Shown piece by piece: positions 23,405 through 35,165 of a stretch of 64,000 nt of DNA (position 1 is the stretch's first letter; the number at the start of each line of letters is the position of its first letter). Position numbers and translations under genes: made by a program. The notes beneath the pieces are model-generated. The model saw only the letters and a list, made by a program, of their open reading frames with translations. It searched no databases and was not told the DNA's origin. Source of the DNA: Coprinellus micaceus (lineage: Eukaryota; Basidiomycota; Agaricomycetes; Agaricales; Psathyrellaceae); NCBI GenBank assembly GCA_951394405.1, contig OX596335.1, forward strand, positions 620,001 through 684,000, read 5' to 3'.

Positions 23405-24364
23405 TACTGTTGCCGGTCAGGTAACGGGACAACCAAGGTAACGGGACAAACGCCCATATCTCGGGCAAATCTCCACATTTCTTTATGATCTCTTTTGCGT
23501 ACGACAATAGTATAGTATTGCTATATGGATGCACACATTGTAAAGTTTTCAACCTACTGGAAGGGCTTCAATTGCCAAAATACGTCAACATGGGCAGACT
23601 TTCAGGGTGTCCCGCTCTGATCTAATCGTGATGCTGCTTGAACGGGGGACTATATGTGCAAAGTGGTAGAATGGCGTTGTGGCCAATATTCTGGAAGATG
23701 TGTTTACCAAATCTTATAGAAGTGGCCCCAGAACTGAGGGAAGTATGGCAGATGCATGGCTGAACTCTCAGCTTCCAGGACGCCTGATGATAGCGGAAAG
23801 TCCTGGCTCGCTACTATGAGATGACACTCTTGAGACCTTATGCGCCTGTATCACATATAATTACATACCTTTGCTAGTGTACCTCCATTTATTTGAGAAT
23901 TTCTAGCCTTACGCTAAGCTCAGAACGAGGGTCGAAACGGCGAGCTATGACTGAACACGATCAGGACACGAATTGATGGGACGCTGTCCCGTTGCCTCTC
24001 TCCACGATGTGACAGCCCCCCTGCGCTCATTTGGACATAACTCACTTCCAAAGTAGAAACATCACGTAAAGGTCCACTCTTTTAGAGTATACAAGGGAGA
24101 TTGCGATAGGCATGGGGGTATCTTCCTGTGTTGGTACTTGTTGTTCGCGCCTGTCCCGGTACCCTGATCGGGCTTTGGGGCCAATCAGTGTCACAAAAAT
24201 ATTCCTCTGGACTTAGACCTCTCTCGATTATCCCGAATTCTGAAGTGCACCTTTAAATATACAGAATACATCTACGTGCCAGAGCCGAGAGCGATATCTT
24301 GAGATTTGGACCCAGGAACTCCGAAATACTGTTAGTGTGTCCCGTTACCTGGCCGGACACAGTA
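23405..24364. mobile_element. non-autonomous TIR DNA element (MITE-like), about 956 bp
   Basis: The ends are inverted repeats of about 25 bp: the left end 23407-23431 starts CTGTTGCCGG, and the reverse complement of the right end at 24362 starts CTGTGTCCGG. They share the core CAGGTAACGGGACA and differ at about three positions. Both ends are flanked by TA within TATA (23403-23406 and 24363-24366), as expected for a TA target-site duplication of Tc1/mariner or pogo-type elements. A second GGTAACGGGAC lies just inside the left end. There is no open frame of useful size, so it encodes no transposase and must have depended on an element elsewhere. Confidence 0.75.
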
Positions 24365-24654
24365 TACAAGCAAAATGTTCGACGCGATTGTAAGGGTAGA
24401 TAAGTAGGATATGCATTTCATAGTTCGGTCATTCATCCCCCCTCTTCTCCTTCCCTACCTCTCCTTCCCCTCCGTTCAGCACGCTCTCCTCACCTCCTGT
24501 TCACTCGCCCAAACCCTCCTACCGGGACTCCCAGCATCGGAGCTTATCCCTGATCCTTCCCGCCTACACACTCCTTCCCATACCCGCATTCACACCCAAG
24601 CAGACTCGCCGTACGTCCTCTCAACGGGTTGTTCACCCAACCAAAACCTCAACA

Positions 24655-26939
24655 TCAAACACCCTCCCCAACCAACCTCCCCGGCTTCTCCACCCACCCC
24701 CTCCAACTCTCCACAAACGCCGCCAACTCCGCCCCCTCCACAACTCTATGATCCGCGCTCCAGCTCACAGGCAACTTCAACCTCCTCTCGCCCAATTTCC
24801 CTTTATCTGCGTTGTAATACTGATCAGAGACGTCGAGTGTCCACCGCGCACGCCCGAGCGCGACGATGGCGACGCCCCCGCCGGGGACGAGGACGGGGGA
24901 GGCGTCGTGGCCGGCGCCGATGGCGCCGACGTTGGAGAGGGTGAGGGTGCCGCCGCGGCGGGGCATGTGGGTGGGTGTGAGGGCGCAGGGGACCTAGGGG
25001 TGTGTTGTGGTTAGCGATGGGCGAAGAAGGATGGGGAGGTGGGAAAGGGGGAAGGAGGGTGTTGGGGGAATGAAGAAGTGAAAGCGGAAAAGGGGAAGAG
25101 AAAAAGAAAGGGGTACTCACCTGTCTCCCCAACCAACTCAACTCCTTCACCCGACTCGCCAACTCATACACACTCCTCCCCTCCGCCCCGACCAACGTAG
25201 GCGTGTACAGCCCCGTCGGGGTCGACAGCGCCAAGTTTATATCAGCTCCTTGCCGCACACTAAGCGTCGGTTTACCACTGGCCCCCTCCGTCGGGGAGGT
25301 GATGGAGCTACGGAGGAGAGGCCACTCCATCATGGCTTTGGATAGAGTCTTGAGGAGGATGGGGAGGTACGTGAGTTTCGTGTATTGGCCCGGTTCGTCT
25401 ATTTCCACCTCGCCTAGGGGGCCTTGAGCCTGGACGTCTTTGGGAAGGATAGCGAGCGGGTTAACCATCCCGAACTTGATAGCGGGGGCTTCGCGTTGGG
25501 ACCGGATGGATGGGGGGAGGTACCGCGCGGGTATGTTCTCGTTGAGTAAGGGAAGGAGCGCGTGCAGCTCCGTGATGTCGAGTTCGGTCGTGTACCCGAA
25601 GTGGGGGATGGAAAGCGACTTTTCCATCGCGCGGTACATGTTCCACCTCGTCCTTCCCAGTTCGACGACCACATCCTCTCCCGCTCCCGCTTTTGCGTTG
25701 TTTACGGAAGGGGGAACGCCAGTCTTCGCTTCTGAGGGCGTGGTACTGGACTGATGGCGCGAGAGGTACGCGTCTAGATCGGGTTTCTCGATTCGGCCTT
25801 CTTTACCGGATCCTGGGACGAGGAGGGAAAGGTCGACGCCGAGGGTTTTGGCGAGGTGGCGGATTGAGGGGGGTGCGAGGACGGTGGGGGCGTTTGAGGC
25901 CGATGGGGAGAAACCTGTGAGGGGAAGGCGGTTAGGAGATGGTAGATGTAGAGGGTCAAATCGGGCGTGAACGAAGAAGGGCGCGTATCAGAGTCGAGGG
26001 TAGGATCCGTGCATAGTATCCTAGTGGGAGAATAGAGGTAAGAGAATACACGGACGTACCCTGCGTAGGAGACGTAAGAGACCCGTTATCGTTGAAACTG
26101 TCCAAGTTCCGTCCGAAGAGGGACTTGCCCTTGTGTGAGCCGAGGCGGAGGTCTTCGAGTTTGCGCGGGGCGGGGTTCGAGGGGTCTAGAGGGTGTTTGC
26201 GTTTCTTCTCCTGTGTGGGGCTGGGAGCGGCTGGGGAAGCCGCGAGAGCGTTCTGCTCTTCAGCGAGCTTAGCGTCGAGGCTCGTCGTGTTCGCGTTACT
26301 CTCCACCTCTGTCGACGACGCGGGGTCGGCACTACCGTGCTCCCCAGACTCCTCGTTGTCGACCTCGATGATGCATAGGCCGGCTCCGACTTTAGCGATC
26401 TCGCCTTCTTTGACGAGGAGTTCGAGGATGACGCCGTCGAAGGGGGAAGTGATTTCGACGGTTGCTTTGTCGGATTGGACTTCGCAGAGGGGGTCGAAGG
26501 CGGAGATTCTGGTGCCTGGGGGAAGGGACCTGGGGGTGGGGGTTAGTGTTGGTATGGGTGAAAGGAGAGAGGGATGAGGGGAGGGAGAGAGGAGAGGAGA
26601 GGGGAAGGGAACGTACCATTTGATAACCTCACACTCTGTTATACCCTCTCCGATATCGGCGAGGTTGAACGTTTCGCGTCTCTTCTCCACGACGCTGCTT
26701 GCGTGGAACCCGTGTCTCTGGTGCGTATGGGCATGGTTAGTGGTCCTTCGGTTCGTAGTGTAGCTTGAAGCCGAGTGACGACCGGTCGGAGGTCGGGTGA
26801 GTGTGGTGAGAGTCGAATGCGAAGAGGATAGGAGGCGACGGGAAGCGAGGCTGGTACGTTTTCCACCAACGCGCCGAGCAGCGGAGAGAACGATGCTGGT
26901 GGTAGCTTGAGAAGATCCGGAAACGCCTGTTCTCAACAT
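24655..26939 (-). CDS. branched-chain 2-oxoacid dehydrogenase E2 (dihydrolipoyl transacylase)
   Basis: E2 core of a mitochondrial 2-oxoacid dehydrogenase; the lipoyl domain best fits the branched-chain (DBT) type. Exons 26939-26617, 26529-26060, 25914-25121 and 24993-24655 give 641 aa with consistent phases. Order: basic Ser/Arg-rich presequence; lipoyl domain from FNLADIGEGITECEV with EVQSDKATVE, whose Lys is the lipoylated residue; charged Ser/Pro linker; subunit-binding domain (APPSIRHLAKTLGVDL); acyltransferase domain ending in SWSADHRVVEGAELAAF. The family active-site motif is H-x-x-x-D-G. Here the His is present but the Asp reads Glu (HRVVEG), which could lower activity or mark a specialised form. 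The first intron lies inside the lipoyl domain. A truncated copy is at 9834. The start equals that of the copy, apart from ATG to GTG there. Confidence 0.88.
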
Positions 26940-27227
26940 TATCTCCTCTTTATAGCTTCGGATACTGTCCCTTCTTTCGGCCTCGATGTCAAGTTTCGGT
27001 CGAACTGGACGAAGGGAGAGGGCTGAACGCGATTTCGGTTTTCTTCGGCGCTAGGGGAGAGGAGGAGAGAGAGAAGGAAAAAATAAGCGAGGGATCAGTT
27101 CATATGGCGGAGGGAAGCCAAGATCCGGAGGACACCCGCTAATCAGACGAGAAGAGCGCGCGACGCGTTTGTTGACGGTTGGGGTGATGTCATTGATTCC
27201 TTTTCTTTACTCAACCTCCATCTCGAC
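26940..27227. promoter_or_regulatory. presumed divergent promoter region upstream of E2
   Basis: Separates E2 (minus) from the coding-like X segment (plus). The matching region at about 9.6-9.83 kb, upstream of the truncated E2 copy, shares a GCGCGCGACGCG-type stretch and polypyrimidine tracts, so the promoter was duplicated with the gene. No specific factor site is recognised. Confidence 0.4.
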
Positions 27228-28235
27228 TTGACTTTGGCTGCACGTCTCTTGCCTTCCTCATACCTCCTTCTCATTATGATTCTGGATGCAGTGAACCAAA
27301 CGCCACGCCCCGTCGCTATATCAAGAACTTGTCACCAAAATTCACGAATCCTACCGACCTTTTCTTCCTCGAGCCTCGGAATCCTCTTCTCTCTGAGATC
27401 CTCGCACTCAAGCTTTCCCCACCGTCCAACGATATCAACAACAGTGATTCAGCTATAACCGGCGCCTCGGCATCAGCTTCTCCGCCAACTCTGGACGGGC
27501 GCACTGGATCGCCCGCCTTCCGATTCAGCGTTGTGCTAGGGCCTAGCGTTACCCATGGTAGACTCGAAACCAGTCTTCCTAGGGTGCTTTTGCGATGGGG
27601 GTATTGGCAAATAACCTGGACACATACATAACGGCTGGAATCGAGCCTATACCCATGGCATCCTCGACATATTCCTTCCAGCGATCCTCTCAGGACGGCC
27701 CTCGCCCTCCTACTCGACTACCCGTACGTGGCCTGTCCTTCCCCCTGTCGCGTTGAAGGAAGGGACCTCGCGTACCTGCAACGAGCCTCTCGGTTTCTCT
27801 CAGGGATGTGCCGGGCACTGGGTGGATTACAAGTTGGCAGGATCATCCCCACCCCCAACGCCCTGAGTCTGCTATGCGAAGTCGCCTCAATCGGCACCCT
27901 GGGCCCTGGCCAACCACCTCCCCCACAACCCTCAGGAATCCCTCTAGTCCTAGCCTTTGCGACCCTTGGCCGTTACTGTCAAGGCCCCCTCGTTCTTCGC
28001 CTCACCTAAACGGCCCTCGCAACCTCAACAACCACACGGAAGTAGGCCATCGAGCGAACCCCCCACGCTGATTCCCAGAGGACTTTTGGTGTACCCTACG
28101 CTGCAGTTCCCGCCCTTGCAAGCATGCGGCCTCCCTCTCCCGGTCGACCTCCCGGATCCGTTCGATGCCGAATCTGAGGAAAACAAACCCTTTCCTACCC
28201 GAATCGTGAAAGTGAGATGGAGGAAGACGTAGCTA
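27228..28235 (+). other. decayed unknown family X, copy 1
   Basis: Several plus frames look coding but do not join cleanly: LFFLEPRNPLLSEIL, LKLSPPSNDINNSDSA, DGRTGSPAF and, at the end, PTLQFPPLQACGLPLP with a stop at about 28232. The first phrases match pieces near 31.1-31.4 kb (LNLSPPSSDIDEGHSA, ILDGRTLDLPSFD), and a nucleotide match to the same part lies at 35.9-36.1 kb. The end part (FFASP...TLIP) resembles 32.4-32.5 kb. This is a repeated gene family in decay; I do not recognise it. Confidence 0.35.
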
Positions 28236-28651
28236 TAGCCCACCCCGTTCATATTTGATTTCATGTTTCGGGTGCGTGGATCATTCAACACAGTCGCTCG
28301 AAATCGCGACCACGGGAGTCCGTATCGTGTTTGAAACAAGGGGGAGGCGCCTCGATTAGGGTCCTCCCCCCCTTTTACTCTACCCTGGAATGGGAGATCC
28401 TCAATGCCTCCCCGCCAGCGTCAGTGACGGGGCCAGAATCCACAGCTTGACGATCACCGCACCGTTGGCAGTCTCGATGCCCGCGGCACTTACGGAGGAC
28501 ACACAAGTGCCCGCGAGAAAGCATTTTACCCGAGATCTTAGTATGTTTGACGGTTTTATTTTTGGGAGAAGTCGATTGGAAGTCAAAGAAGAGATAAACT
28601 GCACAACAAATCGGGAGGCACAGGATCACAAATCAAAGTAGAAACCTCGCC
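28236..28651. other. no gene recognised
   Basis: Short frames on both strands without recognisable content; includes the presumed 3' flank of the 28652-30458 gene. Confidence 0.35.
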
Positions 28652-30458
28652 CTACTCGTACCCATAGCGAACTTGCGAAATATGTAGCCTGACGTAGGCG
28701 ACAGGGAGCACCAGAAGGCGCTTCCAAGGCTGAGGCGACGACGATCGTTTCCACTTCCCATGGGCAGTAGCCCGAGCATCCGGGGCTTCCCTCCCAGCTA
28801 GCAACCTCGACGAGTCGTCGTGGTCAACGACTCTTGCTCTAGCTCTGGATGAAGTCAGTCCGAGCAGAAGCTTCGACTTCGAGGAGTTCGGAGAGCGGGG
28901 TTTGCTCGAAGCAGACTCGGCGAAGGCTTTCTTGCCTCGACGATTGGCTTGCCACTGGCGGACTTGTTTCATGGGGAAGGCGTCAATGGCTTGGACGAAG
29001 GTCTCGGGTCTCGAGCCCCAGGAGTCCTGATGGATGTTGGTGGGGGACATGGAGTAGGGGTCGGGGAAGGGATCCGACTCGTAGGCTAAACGGATTATGA
29101 GCCGAGGAACTGAGAGGAGAACCAAAGTGGACTTACTTGGGGCAGAGTACCGCGTCGAGGACGCCTTGGCGGGTTGGCCCGCGAAGACGGCGTTGAGCTG
29201 GGTGGCAGGGTTATGCCGTATGCTGTGCATCGAAGACGATGACGAGGAGGAGGAGGAGCTCGAGAAACCGGTCTCCTTCACATCAAAGTGGGTCCGCCCA
29301 GCGGCAGAGGATGGAAGAGCAGCGCTCTGAGCTGGTATGCTCTCGTGGAATTTCGAGCCGTTGGCTGTAGTGGACGATGAAGGGAGGGAAAAGGCAAGGA
29401 TAGAAAGAAGGGGGGTCGGTGGATGATGAGCCACATGAAGAAGGGATAAACGGAGTCGGAAGTACCTGGACCCATGGATGTGGAACTGTCCATCGAAGTC
29501 AAGGAGGAGGGGAAGGAGGGGATAGAGGAGCTTTGTGACTTGTTGTCGAAGGGATTGCTAACCGAAGGCGAGTCTGTCTCGGTTTCGAACGAGGGGAAGG
29601 TAGAAATCGTGAGACCAGACGATCCAGCAGCGTCGATGGTGTTCTCGGGCACACTTTCGGCTTCGACGTCCTCCACGGTGAGGACGAGACCCGCATCAGA
29701 CATCTCCTCCTCCATGACGGGTGACAAGGGCGACATCTTCCCTACAAATGAGGGGTTGAGAGTTAAACATACGGTTCCAGAACGATAGGAGAACTGAGAC
29801 AACGACGAGGACACTCACGCAAAGAGTCAGGGAAGGCCAACGACTGCTCATGCCGAGCAGGTTCCCGGCGCGCGAGCTCGCAATACGATGGCATCGCCGG
29901 GCTCTCGTCGGGAATGCCGCCCTCTGCCTCCCCCGTAGTAAACGGGGAGAGGTAGAACTTGAGCACTTCTTTGATTTTGGCGGTAGTCTTCTTCTTCTGA
30001 TGGTCTTCCACGGCCTGAGCGAGGTGGCCTTGGAGGTAATGCGGGTAGTGCTCGATCTTCGTGCCGACATAGCGCGCGTCGGTGAGGGTGTCGAAGACGG
30101 AGTCCGTGAAGGTCGGGTCGTACAACGCCGCGAGGGACTTGAAAGCCATCATGAACAGCAGCTCGATATCGTCGTTGAAGGCGACAGCGTTGGGGATGTC
30201 CTTCTTGATAGAGAGGACGACGAGCATGGTGCGGATGACGCAGGACGGCTTGACCTTGGTGTGGCCGCTGGCGACGACCCAGTGAAGAAGGTCCTGGATG
30301 CGGCGGGGGGTGCCCTCGTCCCATGTCATGAACGACGCGGGGGTGCTGAAGTGGTGTATGAAATGGCCGAAGGTCAACTCCGACAGGAGGAAGGTTTGCT
30401 CGTCGAGGAGGGCGGGGCTCTGGGCCCAAAGGTCGCGGAGAAGGTGTGCGAAATGCAT
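28652..30458 (-). CDS. unrecognised protein, 525 aa, helical N-terminal half
   Basis: Four exons (30458-29819, 29741-29466, 29364-29137, 29085-28652) join in consistent phase 1 with standard GT-AG introns. Residues about 1-150 look like a folded helical domain (FLLSELTFGHFIHHF, SCVIRTMLVVLSIKK, LLFMMAFKSLAALYD). Its spacing loosely recalls fungal cyclin boxes, but I see no diagnostic motif and would not name it. The rest is low complexity and probably disordered: an acidic segment (VMEEEMSDAGLVLTVEDVE), a run of 11 serines, then a Ser/Arg/Lys-rich C-terminus. Codon structure and clean splice sites argue for a real gene. There is no second copy in the window, unlike most of its neighbours. Confidence 0.6.
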
Positions 30459-30960
30459 GACGATGGTCGTGGGTTTAGGGAGAGTGTTGTTGGGACGAAG
30501 GCTGGAACGGTTGAGGTTAAAATACTCTCAGCAGGAGTCAGACTCTTAGTGAGATGTCTGGCAGGGTTCGGTTACCCCTTTCCAAACCCCCTCTGAGGCG
30601 AGACATTTGCAGCGGGGAAGGGTGGTGAGCGTGAAGTGGGTAAGACCTGGCATACCTCACCTTCATGTAGTCAGTAGAATGGGGATGCGGTTGAGGAGGA
30701 TGTTCTCCAAACAGCACTGTCTCGGGCTCTTGCGCTCAGAGGTCGGAACCAAGCCCCGGAAAACGATAAAATCAGCGGCAATGGGTGTGCAAAGACCTCC
30801 TCGGTCACTTTTGTCCGGTGCGAGATACATGAAGCAGATCTACAAATCACTTGCGGGTAGTTTGGGACTTGCGCACGCTGAACGGTCTTCTGGCGCTTGG
30901 AGATGGTGGCGTGCTGGCGGGGGAGAGCAGGGGACACCGGGGTGATGTCATCGATGCTTT
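30459..30960. other. no gene recognised; upstream of the 525-aa gene
   Basis: Presumed promoter region of the minus-strand gene. One plus frame (30607-30945) is open but unrecognised. Confidence 0.3.
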
Positions 30961-32650
30961 TCTTCACTCAACCTTCATCGCAACTCCGCTCGCTTGACTT
31001 TCTGCACGTCTCTCGCTCTTCTAATAACAAGATGCGCGCCTCAGATTGCCTCCTCATTAATATTCTGGATGTTGTGAAACGTGCGCAACACCCCATCGCT
31101 ATATCAAGAGCCCTCCGCCGAAACTCTCAACTCACAGACCCTACCGACTTTCTACACCTCGGACCTCGAACCCCGAGGCTCAGAATGTATCTCTCTATGT
31201 GATCCCCGACTTGCATCTCGCACTCAACCTTTCTCCGCCGTCCAGCGATATCGACGAAGGCCACTCGGCAATCCTGGATGGACGCACTTTGGATCTCCCG
31301 TCCTTCGATTGCGTGGGGTACCCCTGGCATCCTCGACCCTTACTTTACGCCGATCCTAACCCAAGAGACTTCTACATCCCACCCGGCCGTTCGTGTGTGC
31401 CAAAGTAGCACCGGTATCTCGTCTCTCGTCCTGTCTTAGCGGTGTGCTATGCGCTTGACGCAATTTGAGTTCCATTGTAACATTGTGGTGCCCCCCTTCG
31501 GTCGAATCCGAGCCGTCGTCGGAGCACCTTCGCCATGTCAAGAGCTTCCCACCGAAACCCCCAACTTCCAAACCCTGCCGAACTCGGTTTCCTACACCTT
31601 CCCATTTCCCCTCACGCTCTCCCTGGCCCCCAGCGATGCCGATGCAAGAATGCCCCAATCAAATGGATCACCCTGCCCAGCGTCTATCCTGTATCATGCT
31701 CCCCAATCCCGGACAACGTACGCAAAATCCAGGATGTCCTGCCCCCTCAACCCATCATCGATCATCCATTACCCTGCCAGGGCTTCTCGATACCCCCTAG
31801 GGTCCACGACCGCTGGCGACTATGGCGCATCCCTTCTTCCATGCTTTACCTGGATTCCCTCTTCTCCGTTAGATCTGCACGAGCAAGGTAGCGTTTTTCC
31901 AGTGAAGCGAATAACAAGGGCTTTACTAGCGAATATAAGCCAAGGCTAAAACGGGCTTCTCTCCTCATCCGCCGAGCCCCCGATGATCCAGCCCTCGACA
32001 CCCGCTCTTATTCTTTTGGACCACCGTCGCTCGGGTGCCCAGGAGAGCCCTCCGTCATTGCCCCCCCCCCCCCCCAGCCCGGGACACCGACCCCACACGC
32101 CCTCCTATGGGATTCAGTGTTTACTGCTCCCTCGCATCGACTATCCTAAATGGATGACCTGACCCACTCTATCTGTACTCCAGCCCGAGTACTCTGCGTT
32201 CTGACGGCGGTACATTGCACTTCCGATTTCATGAGGGATGTCACGACCAGATGGGCTCTCCTCGAAACCCCTTCAGCTCTCTGGTATACCAGTTCCGGGG
32301 GATCAGGTTACTCTTTCTGTACATTCCCCCTGTCATTATTTGTCTTCGCGAGGGACGTCGATTGGGTTCTCCGCTCTCAGGAGTGTACTCGATGGGTGCG
32401 CATGTGGGCCGCGAGGACACCATCCTCCCGCAACGGAAATGCCTGTGGCGTCCTTCTTCGCATCCCCTTCGTCCCTCACACCCTTGGGCGTGTGCGTCGC
32501 TGCATTCGACTCCTCCACGCTTATACCCTCCTCCGAGTAGCGACTCTCAGCGTGGCTATCCCCATGATCGCGATTTTCAAACCTAACGTCCAGCAATACA
32601 CAAGGATACGACGTCAGCCGGGTGACCTAGAGATGACAGGCACCTAGCGG
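30961..32650 (+). other. decayed unknown family X, copy 2, plus further fragments
   Basis: Repeats the X segments seen at 27.2-28.2 kb: a 5' stretch ending in CCCATCGCTATATCAAGA, LNLSPPSSDIDEGHSA, DGRTLDLPSFD, YADPNPRDFYIPPG, and later a frame with MPVASFFASPSSL. Frames change often and no single reading frame or intron set connects them. From 31.45 to 31.95 kb another stretch starts with a similar polypyrimidine plus ATGTCAAGAGC motif, so there may be two stacked partial copies. A run of 15 C lies at 32061-32075. Confidence 0.35.
32061..32075. repeat. run of 15 C
   Basis: A homopolymer inside the decayed family X region; prone to length error in sequencing. Confidence 0.9.
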
Positions 32651-33059
32651 ACATGCAGCGACTCCCATCGATAGATATACGATGTTTGAAGGGGCAAGAG
32701 GTCCACGAAAGGTTGGCTCGTCCGGTCAGGCGCCTACCTTATTTCATTTCCGCTCAGGAACACCGGTTGGAACCCGATGCCATGGCTCATCCACTCCGAC
32801 AATTTCGTGGCCAATTCACCCGCTTGAAACATTGACATACAGCAATTTCTTACTGCATGGTGCGTATTCAAAATCCGACGAATGTAAGCTCCTCCACCTC
32901 ACCCTTGTTCGGCTCTTTCCAGTGGGGGTATTTCAGCGTGTTCTGGGCGAGGTGGAAGCAAGGGTGGGCGACAGACTTCCTACAAATAGTATGATGCCAA
33001 CCCCTCTGACATGCTCATCATTCTCGCTCTGTTCTCCCCTTCCCCTCTCCAGTGACGCC
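32651..33059. other. upstream region of gene C
   Basis: Presumed promoter and 5' leader of gene C. An open frame runs into the gene from 32682, but paralogs start at MCLVP, so the ATG at 33060 is preferred. Confidence 0.4.
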
Positions 33060-35165
33060 ATGTGCCTCGTCCCGTCGAATCCCGACGTATCTGGCATTGG
33101 CGTTCGCATCGCGATATATCTCCAAGTCTTCTTGGGCTATATATTCGCGATATACTTCTTGTGCCGCAAGCCCGTGCTCGAGTTCGAGCTTGGCCTCATG
33201 CGAGATCAGTGCTTAGCAGCGCTCGTCACCGCTTTGGGCCTTATTATCGCTTGTGTCATCCAAGCCGCCACTCAAGATCTGTCGAGCTACCATGTGGCGA
33301 TTGCACTCAGTCTCAGTTTCCTTACCCACGGCAACGTCGTCGCCTACGTCGTTCTCAGGATGCGGGTGATCCAGAGCCTCCGCGAGAGTGGGCAGGTCAA
33401 CCCGCGGCCTGAACGTACAATAGGTTCGCCCGCCACATCTTTCCCGTTGGGTCAATGATTGCTGACGACTGGCGTTTGCTTTCCCCAAGCTCCAAGCGAC
33501 ATCGAGGGTCACCGGTCGTTGGATGGTGAACACCACAATCTGGAAAAGCACAGTAATTCGTTGACACCTCGGACGGACCCGAATCAAGGTACAACCACGT
33601 TCTGCATCGCGCGTTTATCCCCGCCACTGAAAGTCTACCCTTTAGCACTACGGCCTGACTCAAGGCTACGCATTCTTTCCCCCCTGGACCCCATGGTTCT
33701 CATAGCCTTCGGGAACCTCGCATACATGGGGTCTCTTGGAATCTGGCTTTGGCACGAACCACGATCTTTTGGAATTGCCGAATCACGCTGCGCGGTGGAC
33801 CTAATCTACCTCTCATACGCCGGTGCCCGTGTGCGATTTGGGTCTCACGGCCTGAGAGTCTTCTACCTCTTCGCCTATAGCGCGATGATTGTCCCCCCTT
33901 TTGCATGGATGCTGTACCCCGTCTATTTATATCTCAAGTTTCAGCGAACTGGGGAGTTTCGCCCGACACCTCTCAAAGGCCTATCGGTCCTTCCCGCTTT
34001 TATCATCGTGGTGGTTGCGCTCATATTCAGTTGTTTCCTCGTCTACGATATCGAAGCCGCGTTACGATGGAACAGGGAGCTTCAAGACTCTCAGGAGAAC
34101 GTGTGGGGATTCGGTCAGATCCTCGCCATACTCCTCGTGCTCCTTCCTCTGCGAATCCCTTTGTGGGGAAGGAGGAACCTGGAGTTGTGGAAGGAGGCTA
34201 TACGCTCGGGCGATGTTGATGGAATCCTTCGGATCGCCTGGGGTGGAGTTCTCCCGGGTCCAATGGTAGACACCTGGGTCCTGAATCCTACGATTCTCCA
34301 AGTACAGACCGAAGGTGAGTGTGCGACACTCCTTTCTGCGGTACCATTTCGCAGCGAATTGAACTCACACATACGCTTAGATGGCCTGACGGCGCTGGAG
34401 GTGGTGACCCGTGCTAAGAGGTGGGATGCGGTTCGGAGCTTCGTGATTGCCAACGCAGATATCAATAAATTGTTCAAAGGTGCGTCCGCAATGTCGTTTG
34501 TTGAATTCAAGGTGCGATGGAGGCTTACTGTGACCGCGAAGGATCCGAGGATAACATCAAAACTCTTCTCCACGCTGCTTGCCATTACGACCAAAAGGAT
34601 CTTATCTCGATCTTGCTAGAGAAGGGAGCAGACCCGAACATAATACGTTCGTATTCAATTTGTGTGTGTTGATCTACCTCTGCGTTCACTGACGGTGCGA
34701 TTTCTGTCACAGGCCCGTACGACCCAAAAAGGTCCAGTGGTAGGTCCACCTTCGCTTAGCGCCTCTGCGTAGAAGAAACTGTTGACATGCTACTCCAAGG
34801 AACCGGAACTCAGTATGGCTTGCCTCTTCACTATGCGTGTTCTCAGGCTGGTCAAGGCGACGACATCAAGCTTATCAAACAATTGCTTGAGTGTGGTGCA
34901 GACCCAAGCTTGCCGGGTGAGTAACCGAGCAAAAATTACACCCTCCTATGTTGTGTGTATTTATGCGGTTTCTTTAGCATTGTGGGTTTCGTCGGCAGCA
35001 GGACGCTACGGCACAGCGCATGACCTCGCTCGAGAAACGCACGGGGACAACTCCGAAATTGTCCAAGTGCTACGTCGGCGTACGGTGGCTAAAACTTCGG
35101 TTTTGCCCAGTTCCCAGGTAGATGACGGCAGGGAGGGGAATTTGGTGGAGCAGGGTGGGAGATGA
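33060..35165 (+). CDS. membrane-ankyrin protein C, short divergent paralog
   Basis: Exons 33060-33450, 33490-33588, 33646-34314, 34381-34479, 34542-34646, 34713-34739, 34773-34916 and 34999-35165 give about 566 aa without stops. It keeps the family start (MCLVPSNPDVSGIGVR) and the motifs GIWLWHEPRSFGI, RCAVDL, YDIEAALRWNR and VWGFGQIL. Exon 1 differs strongly from A, B, E and F after residue 25. Only about four ankyrin-like repeats follow, one of them interrupted by a 27-nt micro-exon. Exon 7 could begin at either of two AGs three bases apart (34772 or 34775). The 57-nt intron 33589-33645 is a multiple of three without stop, so its retention would also be in frame. Polytopic membrane location is inferred. 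Confidence 0.7.

Noticed and set aside
24411..24944. 177-aa plus-strand frame ending in an Arg-rich tail
   Set aside because: Overlaps the E2 catalytic exon antisense; Arg-rich end is a by-product of GC-rich codons.
28652..30458. Naming the 525-aa protein a cyclin
   Set aside because: Only the general helix pattern fits; the cyclin-box hallmark residues could not be found.
33060..35165. TRP-type channel for the membrane-ankyrin family
   Set aside because: TRP channels have ankyrin repeats before the membrane part and a pore motif; here the order is reversed and no pore motif is seen.
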